Notes: generated by a model from the sequence alone, not told the origin. 64,000 nucleotides of DNA from an uncultured Clostridia bacterium (GCA_944327625.1 CALVHL010000011.1:1-64000); one strand, 5' to 3'; shown: positions 53,676 to 61,953, counted from the stretch's first letter. Made by a program: numbers and translations.

Positions 53676-55160
53676 CAGCTTTTTTACGGGCTTTGCCGAC
53701 GCCATTTCCATTCCGAAAAAGGCGACGCAGGCAAAGACGAATACCAGCCCGCCGCACACTATAATTCTCCATAGCGGCGAAAGCACGCAGGCGAACAGGT
53801 TGTCGGTAAGCCGCCCGAATATGCAAGCCGCGGCGGCTATGACAAGGCTCTTTAAGGTATATCCCGCATAGTTTATCCCCGGGCAGTTCCTGTGCAAAAG
53901 CCGCAGATTTAGCGCCGCCGTGACCGTCACGTCGAGCACCTCGCCGACCATGTATGCGTATATTCCCAGGCGGGGCGTAAGTATTAAAATACAGCCCATC
54001 AGCACCAATGCGCCGATGAAGAAGTGTATGAGCGTTCTCACCTCGAAATTCATGGAATTGAGTATGGTCGTCGTTATCATCGAAAGGCTTACGGGCAGCA
54101 TCATAAAGGAAAATCTCGTTATTATCACGCCGCTGAATTGGTTGTCGAAGAAGAAAATGCCCAGGCTTTCGCCGAGCGTGAACATTACGGGGATGAGTAT
54201 TGTTGCAATCAGTACCGAAGCCCTCAGCGTCCGCTCTATGTCGCGTTTGAGGCTTTCCGTCCTGTGCGCATAGAAATCTTCGCTCAGTTCGGGCGCGACG
54301 ACGACGGCTATCGAGCCAATCAGCGAGTTGGGCGTGAACAGCATCGGCAGGCTCATTCCCATGACTATGCCGTACAGAGCCACGGCTTCCGCGTCGGTGT
54401 ATCCGCAGGCGGAGACGAGCAGGGCGGGCAGAAACATCGCTATGACCGAATTGAGCAGCGAAGTCGACGTGCGCATGACGGTTATCGGCATGGACGCGCC
54501 GAGCAGCGGGCGCAGCTGCGGCAGGGGGTTGACGAACTTCCCGCCCCGCAGTTTATACCAGAGGATCGAAACGCAGAAAGAGAATATGTAAGAGATTAGC
54601 ACGGCTATTATCGCCGCCCTCGCGCCGCCCTCGGGGGTGGATGTAAAGCTTATGAGAATACAGCCGAGTACGACCATCACGCTGTTTTCTGCAAGTTCTA
54701 TCGCGCTGTACGGCAAAAATTGTTTATTTCCCCAGAACGCGCCGCGCATGACGGCATAGACCGAGGTTAAGACCAGCCCGGGGAGCAGCCACAGAAAGAT
54801 ATTCAGGCAATTTTCGTCGGGAAAGAGAAAGCCGTAGAGGTTTCTCGCGAGATATAGCACGGTTGCGACGGGAACGGTGAACATCAGCGTCAGCGCAATT
54901 CCCGACGAGACCGCCCCGTGCCTCGCGCGCAGATTGCCCTCCGCGCCGTGCTTTGCCATCACGCGCGAAACGGTTATGGGTATTCCGCTCGACGCTGCGG
55001 TCAGAAATACGGCGAAAACCGAAAGGCAGATCTGATAAATGCCCATGCCCTGCGCCCCGATGGTGTGGGAGAGTATTATTCTGTACACGAAACTCAGCGT
55101 CTTTTCGATTGTCGAAAACACCGTGACCAGCGCGGCGGATCTGTAAATATTGTTCTTCAT
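53661..55160 (-). CDS. SpoVB-like oligosaccharide/lipid flippase (MATE/MOP superfamily)
   Basis: A 499-residue protein with about 14 membrane segments. The N-terminal pattern FSTIEKTLSFVYRIILSHTI followed by GAQGMGIYQI and SSGIPITVSRVMAKHGA is typical of SpoVB and related polysaccharide-biosynthesis flippases. SpoVB is required for spore cortex in Bacillus, but clostridial genomes carry several paralogues, so the exact role is open. The ATG at 55160 is preferred over an upstream start at 55271 that would overlap the divergent gene. No Shine-Dalgarno site is seen. Confidence 0.82.
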   Translation of the reverse strand: MKNNIYRSAALVTVFSTIEKTLSFVYRIILSHTIGAQGMGIYQICLSVFAVFLTAASSGIPITVSRVMAKHGAEGNLRARHGAVSSGIALTLMFTVPVATVLYLARNLYGFLFPDENCLNIFLWLLPGLVLTSVYAVMRGAFWGNKQFLPYSAIELAENSVMVVLGCILISFTSTPEGGARAAIIAVLISYIFSFCVSILWYKLRGGKFVNPLPQLRPLLGASMPITVMRTSTSLLNSVIAMFLPALLVSACGYTDAEAVALYGIVMGMSLPMLFTPNSLIGSIAVVVAPELSEDFYAHRTESLKRDIERTLRASVLIATILIPVMFTLGESLGIFFFDNQFSGVIITRFSFMMLPVSLSMITTTILNSMNFEVRTLIHFFIGALVLMGCILILTPRLGIYAYMVGEVLDVTVTAALNLRLLHRNCPGINYAGYTLKSLVIAAAACIFGRLTDNLFACVLSPLWRIIVCGGLVFVFACVAFFGMEMASAKPVKKLLFGR

Positions 55161-55193
55161 CACATATAGTTTACTTGTACTATCCGACAAATA

Positions 55194-55223
55194 TGAACAA
55201 AAAAGGTCGCAAAACCATATATT
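55194..55223 (+). promoter_or_regulatory. possible leaderless promoter of the LysM gene
   Basis: TGAACA (55194-55199), an 18-base spacer and TATATT (55218-55223), seven bases before the ATG at 55231. No Shine-Dalgarno site is present. The boxes are weaker than in the other leaderless candidates. Confidence 0.4.
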
Positions 55224-55230
55224 ATACAGT

Positions 55231-55503
55231 ATGTTGACGCTTGAACGGGAAAAATGCGCTCTCATGCGCATAAAGCGCGGAATGGACGAGGAGAGCGTAA
55301 AAAAGTTTATCGCCGCCCCTTACCGCGGCGAAATCTATGAGGGCGGCATAATCCGCGTACTTTCCGCGGGCGGAGCGTATGTCGCAAAGGTAGGCGACAG
55401 CTATGCGTCGGTTGCCCGCCGCTTTTCGTGCGACGAAGCCGCGCTCAGGGAACTAAACGGCAATTCCCCGATATATCCGACCAAAAAACTCTGGCTTCCC
55501 TGA
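55231..55503 (+). CDS. small LysM domain protein
   Basis: A 90-residue protein whose C-terminal 40 residues (YVAKVGDSYASVARRFSCDE to the end, with LNGNSPIYPTKKLWLP) form one LysM peptidoglycan-binding module. The first 50 residues are charged and carry no signal peptide, so it may act inside the mother cell or forespore, as several spore-coat LysM proteins do; this is an inference. The ATG at 55231 is chosen because upstream sequence belongs to the promoter region. Confidence 0.75.
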   Translation: MLTLEREKCALMRIKRGMDEESVKKFIAAPYRGEIYEGGIIRVLSAGGAYVAKVGDSYASVARRFSCDEAALRELNGNSPIYPTKKLWLP

Positions 55504-55551
55504 CGCAGACAAAACTTATTCGGCAAAATCACTGCGCCTTGCCGCGCCGTA

Positions 55552-55579
55552 ACTAAAAGGCGCAAAAAAACATATAGTA
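55552..55579 (+). promoter_or_regulatory. sigma-K-like promoter of the cysteine-rich gene
   Basis: AC (55552-55553), 17 bases, then CATATAGTA (55571-55579) fit the mother-cell sigma-K consensus AC-N16/17-CATANNNTA exactly. No sigma-A promoter is visible in the same gap. Confidence 0.45.
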
Positions 55580-55627
55580 AAGTAACGGAAACATACGCAT
55601 AACTAAGGCGTAACAACGGAGGTTAAA

Positions 55628-56284
55628 ATGTCATTCTTTTCAAATTTTCAGTCGGATAAATGCCCCGGCACGATAACGGGCAATCCGCTCAACGGGATGT
55701 GCGAAAAGGTGTGTATTCAGGCGCAGAAAATTTTTGACGCCTGCATTAAACAGGTGCAGATCGAAAACTATACTTTGACGCTTACCGATATGGTACCCGC
55801 AAATCCTACATATCCTCTGACCTTCATAAGTGCGCGCTCGGTGACTTCGCAGGTAACCGTGTCCGACCTCAGCGTCGACCGCCTTGCCGACAAGCCCGGC
55901 TGCGCCCGCGTTCAGGCGAAGGTCGCCATTCCCGTGGAGGTAGTGTACACCGACGCCAACGGCACGGAGGGCGTGGCAAACGCCACGATAACCGTTTCGG
56001 AGGACGTGTTGCTGTTCGTGCCCGCGCCCTCGATAATGCCTTACACGGTGCTCGCGCAGGCTTCGGCGGTCTGCACGGAGGGGGTATTCAACACCCAGAC
56101 GAACACCTTTACGGTAAACGTCTGCGTGACGGTAATTCTGAAGGTTGCAATCGAGGTAGAGTTGCTCGTGCCCAGCTACGGCTATTGCGCAATACCTCCC
56201 GCACAGGACTATTCCAAGGAAGTCTGCGCGGGCTTTTTCGAGCTGCCGCTCTATCCCCAGGGCAAGAATTGTTCGTGCAAATAG
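55628..56284 (+). CDS. cysteine-rich putative spore protein, function unknown
   Basis: A 218-residue protein without signal peptide. After a Cys/Gly-rich start (KCPGTITGNPLNGMCEKVCI) comes QAQKIFDACIKQVQIENYTL and then a Val/Thr-rich, probably all-beta region with scattered cysteines, ending CKC-like (NCSCK). I have the impression that CEKVCIQ-type proteins are common in spore-forming Clostridia, but could not confirm it. The sigma-K-like promoter supports a late mother-cell, coat-related role. GGAGG lies five bases before the ATG and a strong terminator follows, so it is a single-gene unit. Confidence 0.6.
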   Translation: MSFFSNFQSDKCPGTITGNPLNGMCEKVCIQAQKIFDACIKQVQIENYTLTLTDMVPANPTYPLTFISARSVTSQVTVSDLSVDRLADKPGCARVQAKVAIPVEVVYTDANGTEGVANATITVSEDVLLFVPAPSIMPYTVLAQASAVCTEGVFNTQTNTFTVNVCVTVILKVAIEVELLVPSYGYCAIPPAQDYSKEVCAGFFELPLYPQGKNCSCK

Positions 56285-56334
56285 CATAAAAAAAGGCGGA
56301 GGAAGCGCGATGCCGCGTACTCCGCGAAAATCTG

Positions 56335-56372
56335 TCGGGTGGTTAATTTTTGCGATTAACCGCCCGATTTTT
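56335..56372 (+). terminator. terminator after the cysteine-rich gene
   Basis: TCGGGTGGTTAAT (56335-56347) pairs with ATTAACCGCCCGA (56355-56367), 13 pairs with one G-U, followed by T5 and TGCTGTGTTTT. Confidence 0.9.
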
Positions 56373-56464
56373 GCTGTGTTTTAATGTTTGAATAGTACTA
56401 TGTCAGACATAAACACCCCAAAATTAGTCAATACAAACATAAATTTGTCGATTTTGTAAAACGC

Positions 56465-56493
56465 TTTCAAAAGCCGCCCGATTGTGCTATAAT
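56465..56493 (+). promoter_or_regulatory. promoter placing the transcript start at the phosphoesterase start codon
   Basis: An extended -10 element TGC-TATAAT (TATAAT 56488-56493) with a weak -35 TTTCAA (56465-56470) at 17 bases. Exactly six bases separate it from the ATG at 56500, so +1 should be the A of the start codon. There is no Shine-Dalgarno site. Confidence 0.65.
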
Positions 56494-56499
56494 AGTGCC

Positions 56500-57195
56500 A
56501 TGAAAGTTTTTGCGATAAGCGATCTGCACCTTTCGGGCAAGTGCGACAAGCCTATGGACATTTTCGGCGCGGGCTGGGAGGGGCATCTCGACAAGATAAA
56601 AGTCGACTGGAACGATAAGGTTTCCGACGAGGACGTCGTGCTTCTCTGCGGTGATACGAGCTGGGGTACAACGCTCGACGAGGGCGTTTTCGACCTCTGT
56701 CGGCTGAGCGATCTCAAAGGCAGAAAGGTGTTCATACGCGGCAATCACGACTATTGGTGGAACGGCATAACCAAGCTCCGCCGCGCCGCCCCCGACGACA
56801 CCTTTTACTTCCTCCAGAACGACTGCATAAAGTTCGACAACGTCGTCATCTGCGGTTCGCGCGGGTGGAGCTGCCCGGGCAGCGCGGACTATACCGAGCA
56901 CGACGAAAAGCTCTATCTTCGCGAGGCGGAGCGGTTCAGGCTGGGGTTCAGGCAGGTTCAGACCGTCCGCGAGGAGGGCGACGTTCTGCTTGCCATGATA
57001 CACTATCCCCCGATGGGGCTGAGGCTGCAACCGACGCTCTTTACTCAGCTCTTTGAAGAAAACAAGGTCGACAAGGTCATCTTCGGCCACATTCACGGCG
57101 AGGCGTATTTCCCCTTCCGCACCGTGAGAGGCGGGATAGAGTATATCCTCACCTCGTGCGACAAAGTCGGCTTTACCCTGCAAAAAATTCTCTGA
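56500..57195 (+). CDS. calcineurin-like metallophosphoesterase
   Basis: A 231-residue phosphoesterase with the binuclear metal motifs SDLHLSG (Asp8, His10), CGDTSW, RGNHDYWWNG, IHYPP and FGHIHGEAY. This is the YkuE/Icc-type family with unknown natural substrate. The ATG at 56500 is chosen; a TTG at 56482 would put the promoter inside the gene. It is monocistronic and probably leaderless. No clear terminator follows. Confidence 0.88.
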   Translation: MKVFAISDLHLSGKCDKPMDIFGAGWEGHLDKIKVDWNDKVSDEDVVLLCGDTSWGTTLDEGVFDLCRLSDLKGRKVFIRGNHDYWWNGITKLRRAAPDDTFYFLQNDCIKFDNVVICGSRGWSCPGSADYTEHDEKLYLREAERFRLGFRQVQTVREEGDVLLAMIHYPPMGLRLQPTLFTQLFEENKVDKVIFGHIHGEAYFPFRTVRGGIEYILTSCDKVGFTLQKIL

Positions 57196-57328
57196 TTTTT
57201 TCCCGCAATTCTCCGCTTGAAATTTTAATTTTTTTATCAGCTCGGTTAATTGCGCCCGCATAAAAATTCGGGTTGCCCGTCGCGCACCCGCGCATATAAA
57301 ATTTTGCGTAAATTTTCGGGCATTTCTC

Positions 57329-57357
57329 TTTACTTTAACCGACGGCTGTGGTATAAT
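57329..57357 (+). promoter_or_regulatory. sigma-A promoter of the pyr operon
   Basis: TTTACT (57329-57334), a 17-base spacer ending in TGG and TATAAT (57352-57357), an extended -10 promoter. The predicted leader to pyrB is about 180 bases. Bases 57196-57328 contain nothing recognisable. Confidence 0.75.
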
Positions 57358-57383
57358 TTTTAAAAATCAAGGTGTTTGAAGAA

Positions 57384-57437
57384 ATGGGGACATTAAATTT
57401 CCCCAAAGCCGACGAAATGGCTTTGGATAAATTTTAA
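57384..57437 (+). CDS. possible 17-residue pyr leader peptide
   Basis: An open frame MGTLNFPKADEMALDKF with AAGGTG nine bases before its ATG lies between the pyr promoter and the attenuator. Its mRNA can form two mutually exclusive hairpins: TGGGGA (57385-57390)/TCCCCA (57400-57405) and CCAAAGCC (57403-57410)/GGCTTTGG (57419-57426). Its stop is 14 bases before the terminator stem. By analogy with the E. coli pyrBI leader, ribosome position could decide termination. No PyrR-binding consensus was recognised. Confidence 0.45.
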   Translation: MGTLNFPKADEMALDKF

Positions 57438-57450
57438 AATTTTGGTTTGC

Positions 57451-57508
57451 AAGCGGAATTATTACCGTAAATACTCTCCGTATTTATCGGTACTGTTTCC
57501 GCTTTTTT
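57451..57508 (+). terminator. attenuator in the pyr leader
   Basis: AAGCGGAA (57451-57458) pairs with TTCCGCTT (57497-57504); inside, TACCGTAAATA (57463-57473) pairs with TATTTA-CGGTA (57481-57492, one bulged T). T6 follows (57503-57508). It stands between promoter and pyrB, so it must be conditional for the operon to be expressed. Confidence 0.8.
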
Positions 57509-57543
57509 AACGCCCCGCTTCGAAAAGTAATAAGGTAATACTA

Positions 57544-58473
57544 ATGCTCAGACAAAAGGATTTATTGGGACTTCGCGACATTACCGCAGAGGAGATAACG
57601 CTCATTCTCGACAATGCGGAGGAGATGAAAAGGCTTGTAAACAGCGGCAAAAAGAGCTTCGACCTCCTCAAAGGCAAGACGCTCGTCACGCTTTTCTACG
57701 AGAACAGCACCCGAACCCGCACCTCGTTCGAGCTTGCGGGTAAGTACCTCGGCGCGACGGAGGTCAACATTTCGGCTGCGTCCAGCTCGGTGCAGAAGGG
57801 CGAAACGCTCATCGACACGGGCAAGACCTTGCAGGCGCTCAAAGCCGATTTCATAGCCATCCGTCACCCTATGGGCGGTGCGCCTCATCTGCTTGCAAAG
57901 ACCGTCGGCTGCTCGGTTCTCAACGGCGGCGACGGCATGAACGAGCACCCCACGCAGGCGCTTCTGGATATGCTCACCATGCGCGAAACTTTCGGCACGC
58001 TCAAGGGGCTGAAAGTCGCCATTCTCGGCGATATCAAACATTCGAGGGTGGCAAAGTCCAACCTCCTCGGCCTCAGCAAAATGGGCGCGGAAGTCTGGGT
58101 TTACGCTCCTAAAACGCTCATTCCCAAGGGATTTGACGAGCTGGGGGCGCATATCGCAACCTCCCGCGAGCAGTGCGTCGACGGCGCGGAAGCCGTAATG
58201 GGGCTGAGAATTCAGCTCGAAAGACAGTCGGGCGGGCTGTTCCCTTCGCTTTCGGAGTACTCGAAATTCTACGGCGTGAACGACGAAGTATTGAGCCGTG
58301 CGGCAAAGAACGCCGTCGTGCTTCATCCCGGCCCCGTCAACAGGGGCGTAGAGCTCACCACTCAGGTAATCGACGGGCAAAAGAGCAGGATAGAAGACCA
58401 GGTAACCAGCGGACTTGCCGTCAGAATGGCGGCGCTTAAACTTCTCAACGAATACAGGGAGGCACACGCATGA
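57544..58473 (+). CDS. pyrB: aspartate carbamoyltransferase, catalytic chain
   Basis: A 309-residue enzyme joining carbamoyl phosphate and aspartate. The carbamoyl-phosphate site STRTRTSFELA, the Lys loop ASSSVQKGET, HP-motif NEHPTQALLD and C-terminal HPGPVNRGVE are all present, matching ATCase. No pyrI regulatory subunit gene follows. AAGG precedes the ATG by about ten bases. pyrC overlaps its end by 4 bases. Confidence 0.96.
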   Translation: MLRQKDLLGLRDITAEEITLILDNAEEMKRLVNSGKKSFDLLKGKTLVTLFYENSTRTRTSFELAGKYLGATEVNISAASSSVQKGETLIDTGKTLQALKADFIAIRHPMGGAPHLLAKTVGCSVLNGGDGMNEHPTQALLDMLTMRETFGTLKGLKVAILGDIKHSRVAKSNLLGLSKMGAEVWVYAPKTLIPKGFDELGAHIATSREQCVDGAEAVMGLRIQLERQSGGLFPSLSEYSKFYGVNDEVLSRAAKNAVVLHPGPVNRGVELTTQVIDGQKSRIEDQVTSGLAVRMAALKLLNEYREAHA

Positions 58474-59738
58474 ATAAACTCATAAAGGGCGGCGAAGTAG
58501 TATTCCCCGACAGATGCGAGCGGGCTGACATACTCATCGACGGCACGAAGATAGTAAAAATAGCTAAAAATATATCTGCTGAGGGCTGCGAAGTCATAGA
58601 CGCGACGGGCAAGACGGTATTCCCCGGAATAATCGATATGCACGCTCACCTGCGCGAGCCCGGGTTCGAGGGCAAGGAAGACATCGAAAGCGGCAGCAAG
58701 GCGGCGGTAGCTGGCGGCGTTACGCAGGTCTGCTGTATGCCCAATACCAACCCCGTCTGCGACAACGCGGTGGTCGTAAGGTACATCAAATCCCGCGCGC
58801 AGGAAGTGGGGCTCTGCAAAGTTCACCCCATCGGCGCGATAACCAAGGGCGAAAAGGGCGAGGCGCTCGCAGATATAGGCAAAATGGCAAAGGAAGGCGC
58901 GGTTGCGCTCTCCGACGACGGCAGATCGGTAATGAATTCGCTCATCATGCGCCTCGGAATGGAGTACGCGAGCGGCTTTAACCTCAAATGCCTCTGCCAT
59001 TGCGAAGATCTCGATCTCGTCGACGGCGGCGTAGTCAACGAGGGCAAAAATTCGACGCTGACGGGGCTCAAAGGCAGCCCCCGCGCGGCGGAGGACATAA
59101 TGATAGCAAGGGACATTTCGCTTGCCGAAAGCCTCGACGTGCCCGTCCATATCTGCCACGTCTCGACTTACAGCGGCGTCGACATAATCCGTTCGGCAAA
59201 GGCGAGGGGCGTAAAAGTCACCGCCGAGACCTGCCCTCATTACTTTATACTTACGGACGACATAATCACAGATTTCGACACTTTCACCAAGGTAAATCCC
59301 CCCGTAAGAGAGGAGAAAGACAGGCTGGCGATAATAGAGGGGCTCAAAGACGGCACGCTCGACTGCATAGTCACCGACCACGCGCCTCATTCCAAAAAGG
59401 ATAAGGAAGTAGAGTACAACCTCGCCGCGTTCGGCATGAGCGGCATAGAGACGAGTTTTTCGCTGTCCTATACCTATCTCGTAAAGAGCGGCATAATGAC
59501 CATTTCCGAACTCTCCCGCCTTATGGCGGGCAATCCCGCCGAAGTTTTAGGGCTCGAAGGCGGAGAAATAAAGGTTGGCGCACCAGCCGATCTTGCCATC
59601 GTCGACCTCAACGCAAAGTATGTAATCGACGGCAATAAATTCATATCCAAGGGCAAGAATACGCCTTTCAACGGCTATGAAGTGTACGGCAAAGTCGTAA
59701 AGACGCTCGTCGACGGCGACGTAAAATACAGTGCATAA
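58470..59738 (+). CDS. pyrC: dihydroorotase, class I
   Basis: A 422-residue amidohydrolase that closes carbamoyl aspartate to dihydroorotate. Metal ligands are in DMHAHLREPG, the carbamylated-lysine region and CHCED, HICHVST and DHAPH follow. It starts within pyrB by ATGA overlap. Confidence 0.95.
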   Translation: MNKLIKGGEVVFPDRCERADILIDGTKIVKIAKNISAEGCEVIDATGKTVFPGIIDMHAHLREPGFEGKEDIESGSKAAVAGGVTQVCCMPNTNPVCDNAVVVRYIKSRAQEVGLCKVHPIGAITKGEKGEALADIGKMAKEGAVALSDDGRSVMNSLIMRLGMEYASGFNLKCLCHCEDLDLVDGGVVNEGKNSTLTGLKGSPRAAEDIMIARDISLAESLDVPVHICHVSTYSGVDIIRSAKARGVKVTAETCPHYFILTDDIITDFDTFTKVNPPVREEKDRLAIIEGLKDGTLDCIVTDHAPHSKKDKEVEYNLAAFGMSGIETSFSLSYTYLVKSGIMTISELSRLMAGNPAEVLGLEGGEIKVGAPADLAIVDLNAKYVIDGNKFISKGKNTPFNGYEVYGKVVKTLVDGDVKYSA

Positions 59739-59768
59739 AAAAAGCAAAAAATTCCGTGAGGGAGAATT

Positions 59769-60683
59769 ATGATAGATAAACTCATTGACAGGATAATAGA
59801 ATTGCAGAACCCCACCTGCGTGGGACTTGACACCGATTTCGGGTATCTTCCCGAATATATGCGCAACGACATGGCTACTTTCGAAGGCGTCGCCGAGCAG
59901 ATTATCGAGTTCAACATGAACATAGTCGATAAAGTCTGCGACATCGTTCCCGCCGTAAAGGTGCAGGTCGCGTATTACGAGCAGTACGGCTTCGAGGGAC
60001 TTCGCGCGTTCGACTATACCGTAAACTACGCAAAGGGCAGGGGAATGTTTGTCATTGCCGACTGCAAGCGCAACGACATCGGTTCGACCGCAAAGTGCTA
60101 TTCGACGGCATACCTCGGCGAGACGGACATCAACGGCAAGAAGATCTCCGCATTCCCCGCCGATATGCTTACCGTCAACGGCTATCTCGGCACGGACGGC
60201 ATCGCGCCCTTCGTCGAGGACGTCAAGGCGCACGACAAGGGTATTTTCGCGCTCGTAAAGACTTCCAATCCGTCGAGCGGCGAATTGCAGAACTTAAAGC
60301 TTGAAAGCGGCGAATATCTCTACGAGCGCATGGGAAAGCTCGTCGAGGAGTGGGGCAAGGATACGGTCGGTAAGTACGGCTATTCCGACGTCGGCGCGGT
60401 CGTCGGCGCAACCCACCCCGAAGAAGCCGAAAGACTGAGAAAGCAGCTCAAAAATACCTTCTTCCTCATTCCCGGCTACGGCGCGCAGGGCGGAAACGCT
60501 CAGATGCTCAAATGCTGCTTCGACGAGAGAGGTCTCGGCGGCATAGTCAACAATTCGAGGGGCATAATCTGCGCCTACAAGAAACCCGCATACAGCGGAA
60601 TGAGCTATGCGGAAGCTGCAAGGGCGGCGTGCATAGATATGCAGCAGGATCTTGCAAGCACTCTGGGTAAAATGGGCAGATGA
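59769..60683 (+). CDS. pyrF: orotidine-5'-phosphate decarboxylase, type 2
   Basis: A 304-residue decarboxylase of the longer type-2 form. GLDTDFGYLP near the start and the catalytic DCKRNDIGSTA are diagnostic; VGATHPEEAERLR and GYGAQGG complete the phosphate site. It forms UMP from OMP. GGGAG precedes the ATG, and pyrK overlaps the end by 4 bases. Confidence 0.95.
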   Translation: MIDKLIDRIIELQNPTCVGLDTDFGYLPEYMRNDMATFEGVAEQIIEFNMNIVDKVCDIVPAVKVQVAYYEQYGFEGLRAFDYTVNYAKGRGMFVIADCKRNDIGSTAKCYSTAYLGETDINGKKISAFPADMLTVNGYLGTDGIAPFVEDVKAHDKGIFALVKTSNPSSGELQNLKLESGEYLYERMGKLVEEWGKDTVGKYGYSDVGAVVGATHPEEAERLRKQLKNTFFLIPGYGAQGGNAQMLKCCFDERGLGGIVNNSRGIICAYKKPAYSGMSYAEAARAACIDMQQDLASTLGKMGR

Positions 60684-61441
60684 AAGAAGTAATTTCGACG
60701 GTAAAAGAGGTAAAACTCATTGCCGACAACGTATATTCTCTGACCGTCACCCTGCCGGAGCCCGTCGGCGAAGTCAGGGGCGGTCAGTTCCTCAATATTT
60801 CGACGGGCGACAGCTCCCGCCTTCTCAAACGACCTTTCGGCATAGTAAAGGCAGAGGGCTGCGACGTCACGGTATGTTTTCAGGTCAAGGGCGGGGGCAC
60901 TCTGGCGCTTGCCGATGCCCGCGTCGGGGATAAACTCTCGGTATTATTGCCCCTCGGCAACGGCTTTATCCTGTCCGAAAATGCCAAAAATATCGTCGTA
61001 ATCGGCGGCGGCGTGGGTATTTTCCCGCTCGTTCCCGTAATCTGCGGCAATAAAGACAAGAAATTCTATACATATATCGGTTTCCGCAACAAGGGCTGCG
61101 CCTGCCTCCTCGACGAGTTTGAAAAGAGCGAGAAATTTACCGTCGTAACCGACGACGGCAGCATAGGCGAAAAGGACAATGCGGTAAACGCCTACCTCAA
61201 AGACAGGGAGAACGTCAGGGCGGATATGATTATCGCCTGCGGCCCTCCCGTAATGCTCCGCGCGCTCAAAACACAGCTCAAAGATAAGGGCATAACCACG
61301 CCCTGCCTCGTCTCGCTTGAAGAGAGAATGGGTTGCGGAATAGGCGCTTGCCTCGTCTGCGTGTGCGGAAAGACCGACGGCAGCAGGGCAAGGGTATGCA
61401 AGGACGGCCCCGTATTCGACATAAACGAGGTCGAGCTTTAA
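60680..61441 (+). CDS. pyrK: dihydroorotate dehydrogenase B, electron transfer subunit
   Basis: A 253-residue flavoprotein that passes electrons from the catalytic subunit to NAD. It shows the FAD-binding RLLKRPFGIVK, the NAD part VIGGGVGIFPLVPV, and the [2Fe-2S] ligands in MGCGIGACLVC with a later Cys in RVCKDGP. It identifies the dehydrogenase as type 1B. The next frame begins on the last base of its stop. Confidence 0.95.
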   Translation: MKEVISTVKEVKLIADNVYSLTVTLPEPVGEVRGGQFLNISTGDSSRLLKRPFGIVKAEGCDVTVCFQVKGGGTLALADARVGDKLSVLLPLGNGFILSENAKNIVVIGGGVGIFPLVPVICGNKDKKFYTYIGFRNKGCACLLDEFEKSEKFTVVTDDGSIGEKDNAVNAYLKDRENVRADMIIACGPPVMLRALKTQLKDKGITTPCLVSLEERMGCGIGACLVCVCGKTDGSRARVCKDGPVFDINEVEL

Positions 61442-61716
61442 TGGACGAAGTCGGGGAAAGTAAAGAGGTCGTTGCCGTAAAGAGCAACGCCTTGCTCGTA
61501 CTGTCCGTCATCGGAGCGATTTTTGTCGCCTGTATGCTTATATGGGTTATATCCGTGGCGAGGAAATTTTCGTCGGAAGCCGGCGGTATGCCGTATTTGG
61601 TCATTATGGGCTGGACGCTCGTAATAGTCACCGCGGCTATGCTGTGCTTTGTAGTTTATCTGATGATTATCGCCATAATAACTCCCAACGAAATAGTCAT
61701 AGTTTCGGGCGATTAA
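61441..61716 (+). CDS. two-helix membrane protein, 5' part of an interrupted gene
   Basis: A 91-residue frame with two hydrophobic segments (about 16-40 and 50-76) that ends PNEIVIVSGD before TAA at 61714-61716. Its ATG overlaps the pyrK stop by one base. The same frame continues without interruption for 78 further codons that look coding (see next feature), so this is probably a truncated product. Not a known pyrimidine gene; its place between pyrK and pyrD is unusual. Confidence 0.6.
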   Translation: MDEVGESKEVVAVKSNALLVLSVIGAIFVACMLIWVISVARKFSSEAGGMPYLVIMGWTLVIVTAAMLCFVVYLMIIAIITPNEIVIVSGD

Positions 61717-61953
61717 TTTACATTTTGCGGCAAAATTCACAATCTTTCGGACATAGAGGCGGTAGAATACCGCAGGAGCAGGGTAAGGGGCATTTCATAC
61801 CCGTACGGCTTGCTTAAAATCAGACTGAATGACGGTACATTGCTGAAATGTCGTTTCGTCGCCGACGTCGAAAAGGTGCATAACAGGCTCTATAAAATCA
61901 TTGACCAATTCAAGGAGCGTAAATATACGGAGAAAATACATACAGATGGCTAA
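61441..61953 (+). pseudogene. membrane/PH-like gene split by an in-frame TAA
   Basis: Read through TAA (61714-61716), the frame gives 170 residues plus the stop codon position: two membrane helices followed by FTFCGKIHNLSDIEAVEYRR, GLLKIRLNDGTLLKCRFVAD and VEKVHNRLYKIIDQFKERKY. The second part resembles a bacterial PH-like domain. It ends at TAA 61951-61953 and overlaps the pyrD start by 8 bases (ATGGCTAA), the same overlap seen at four other gene borders in the window. This argues that the original gene ended there and that the internal TAA is a recent nonsense change, a sequence error or a readthrough site. Confidence 0.75.

Noticed and set aside
57358-57543. PyrR-binding attenuator
   Set aside because: The known binding-loop consensus could not be found in the pyr leader. 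A terminator is present, but the controlling element looks different.
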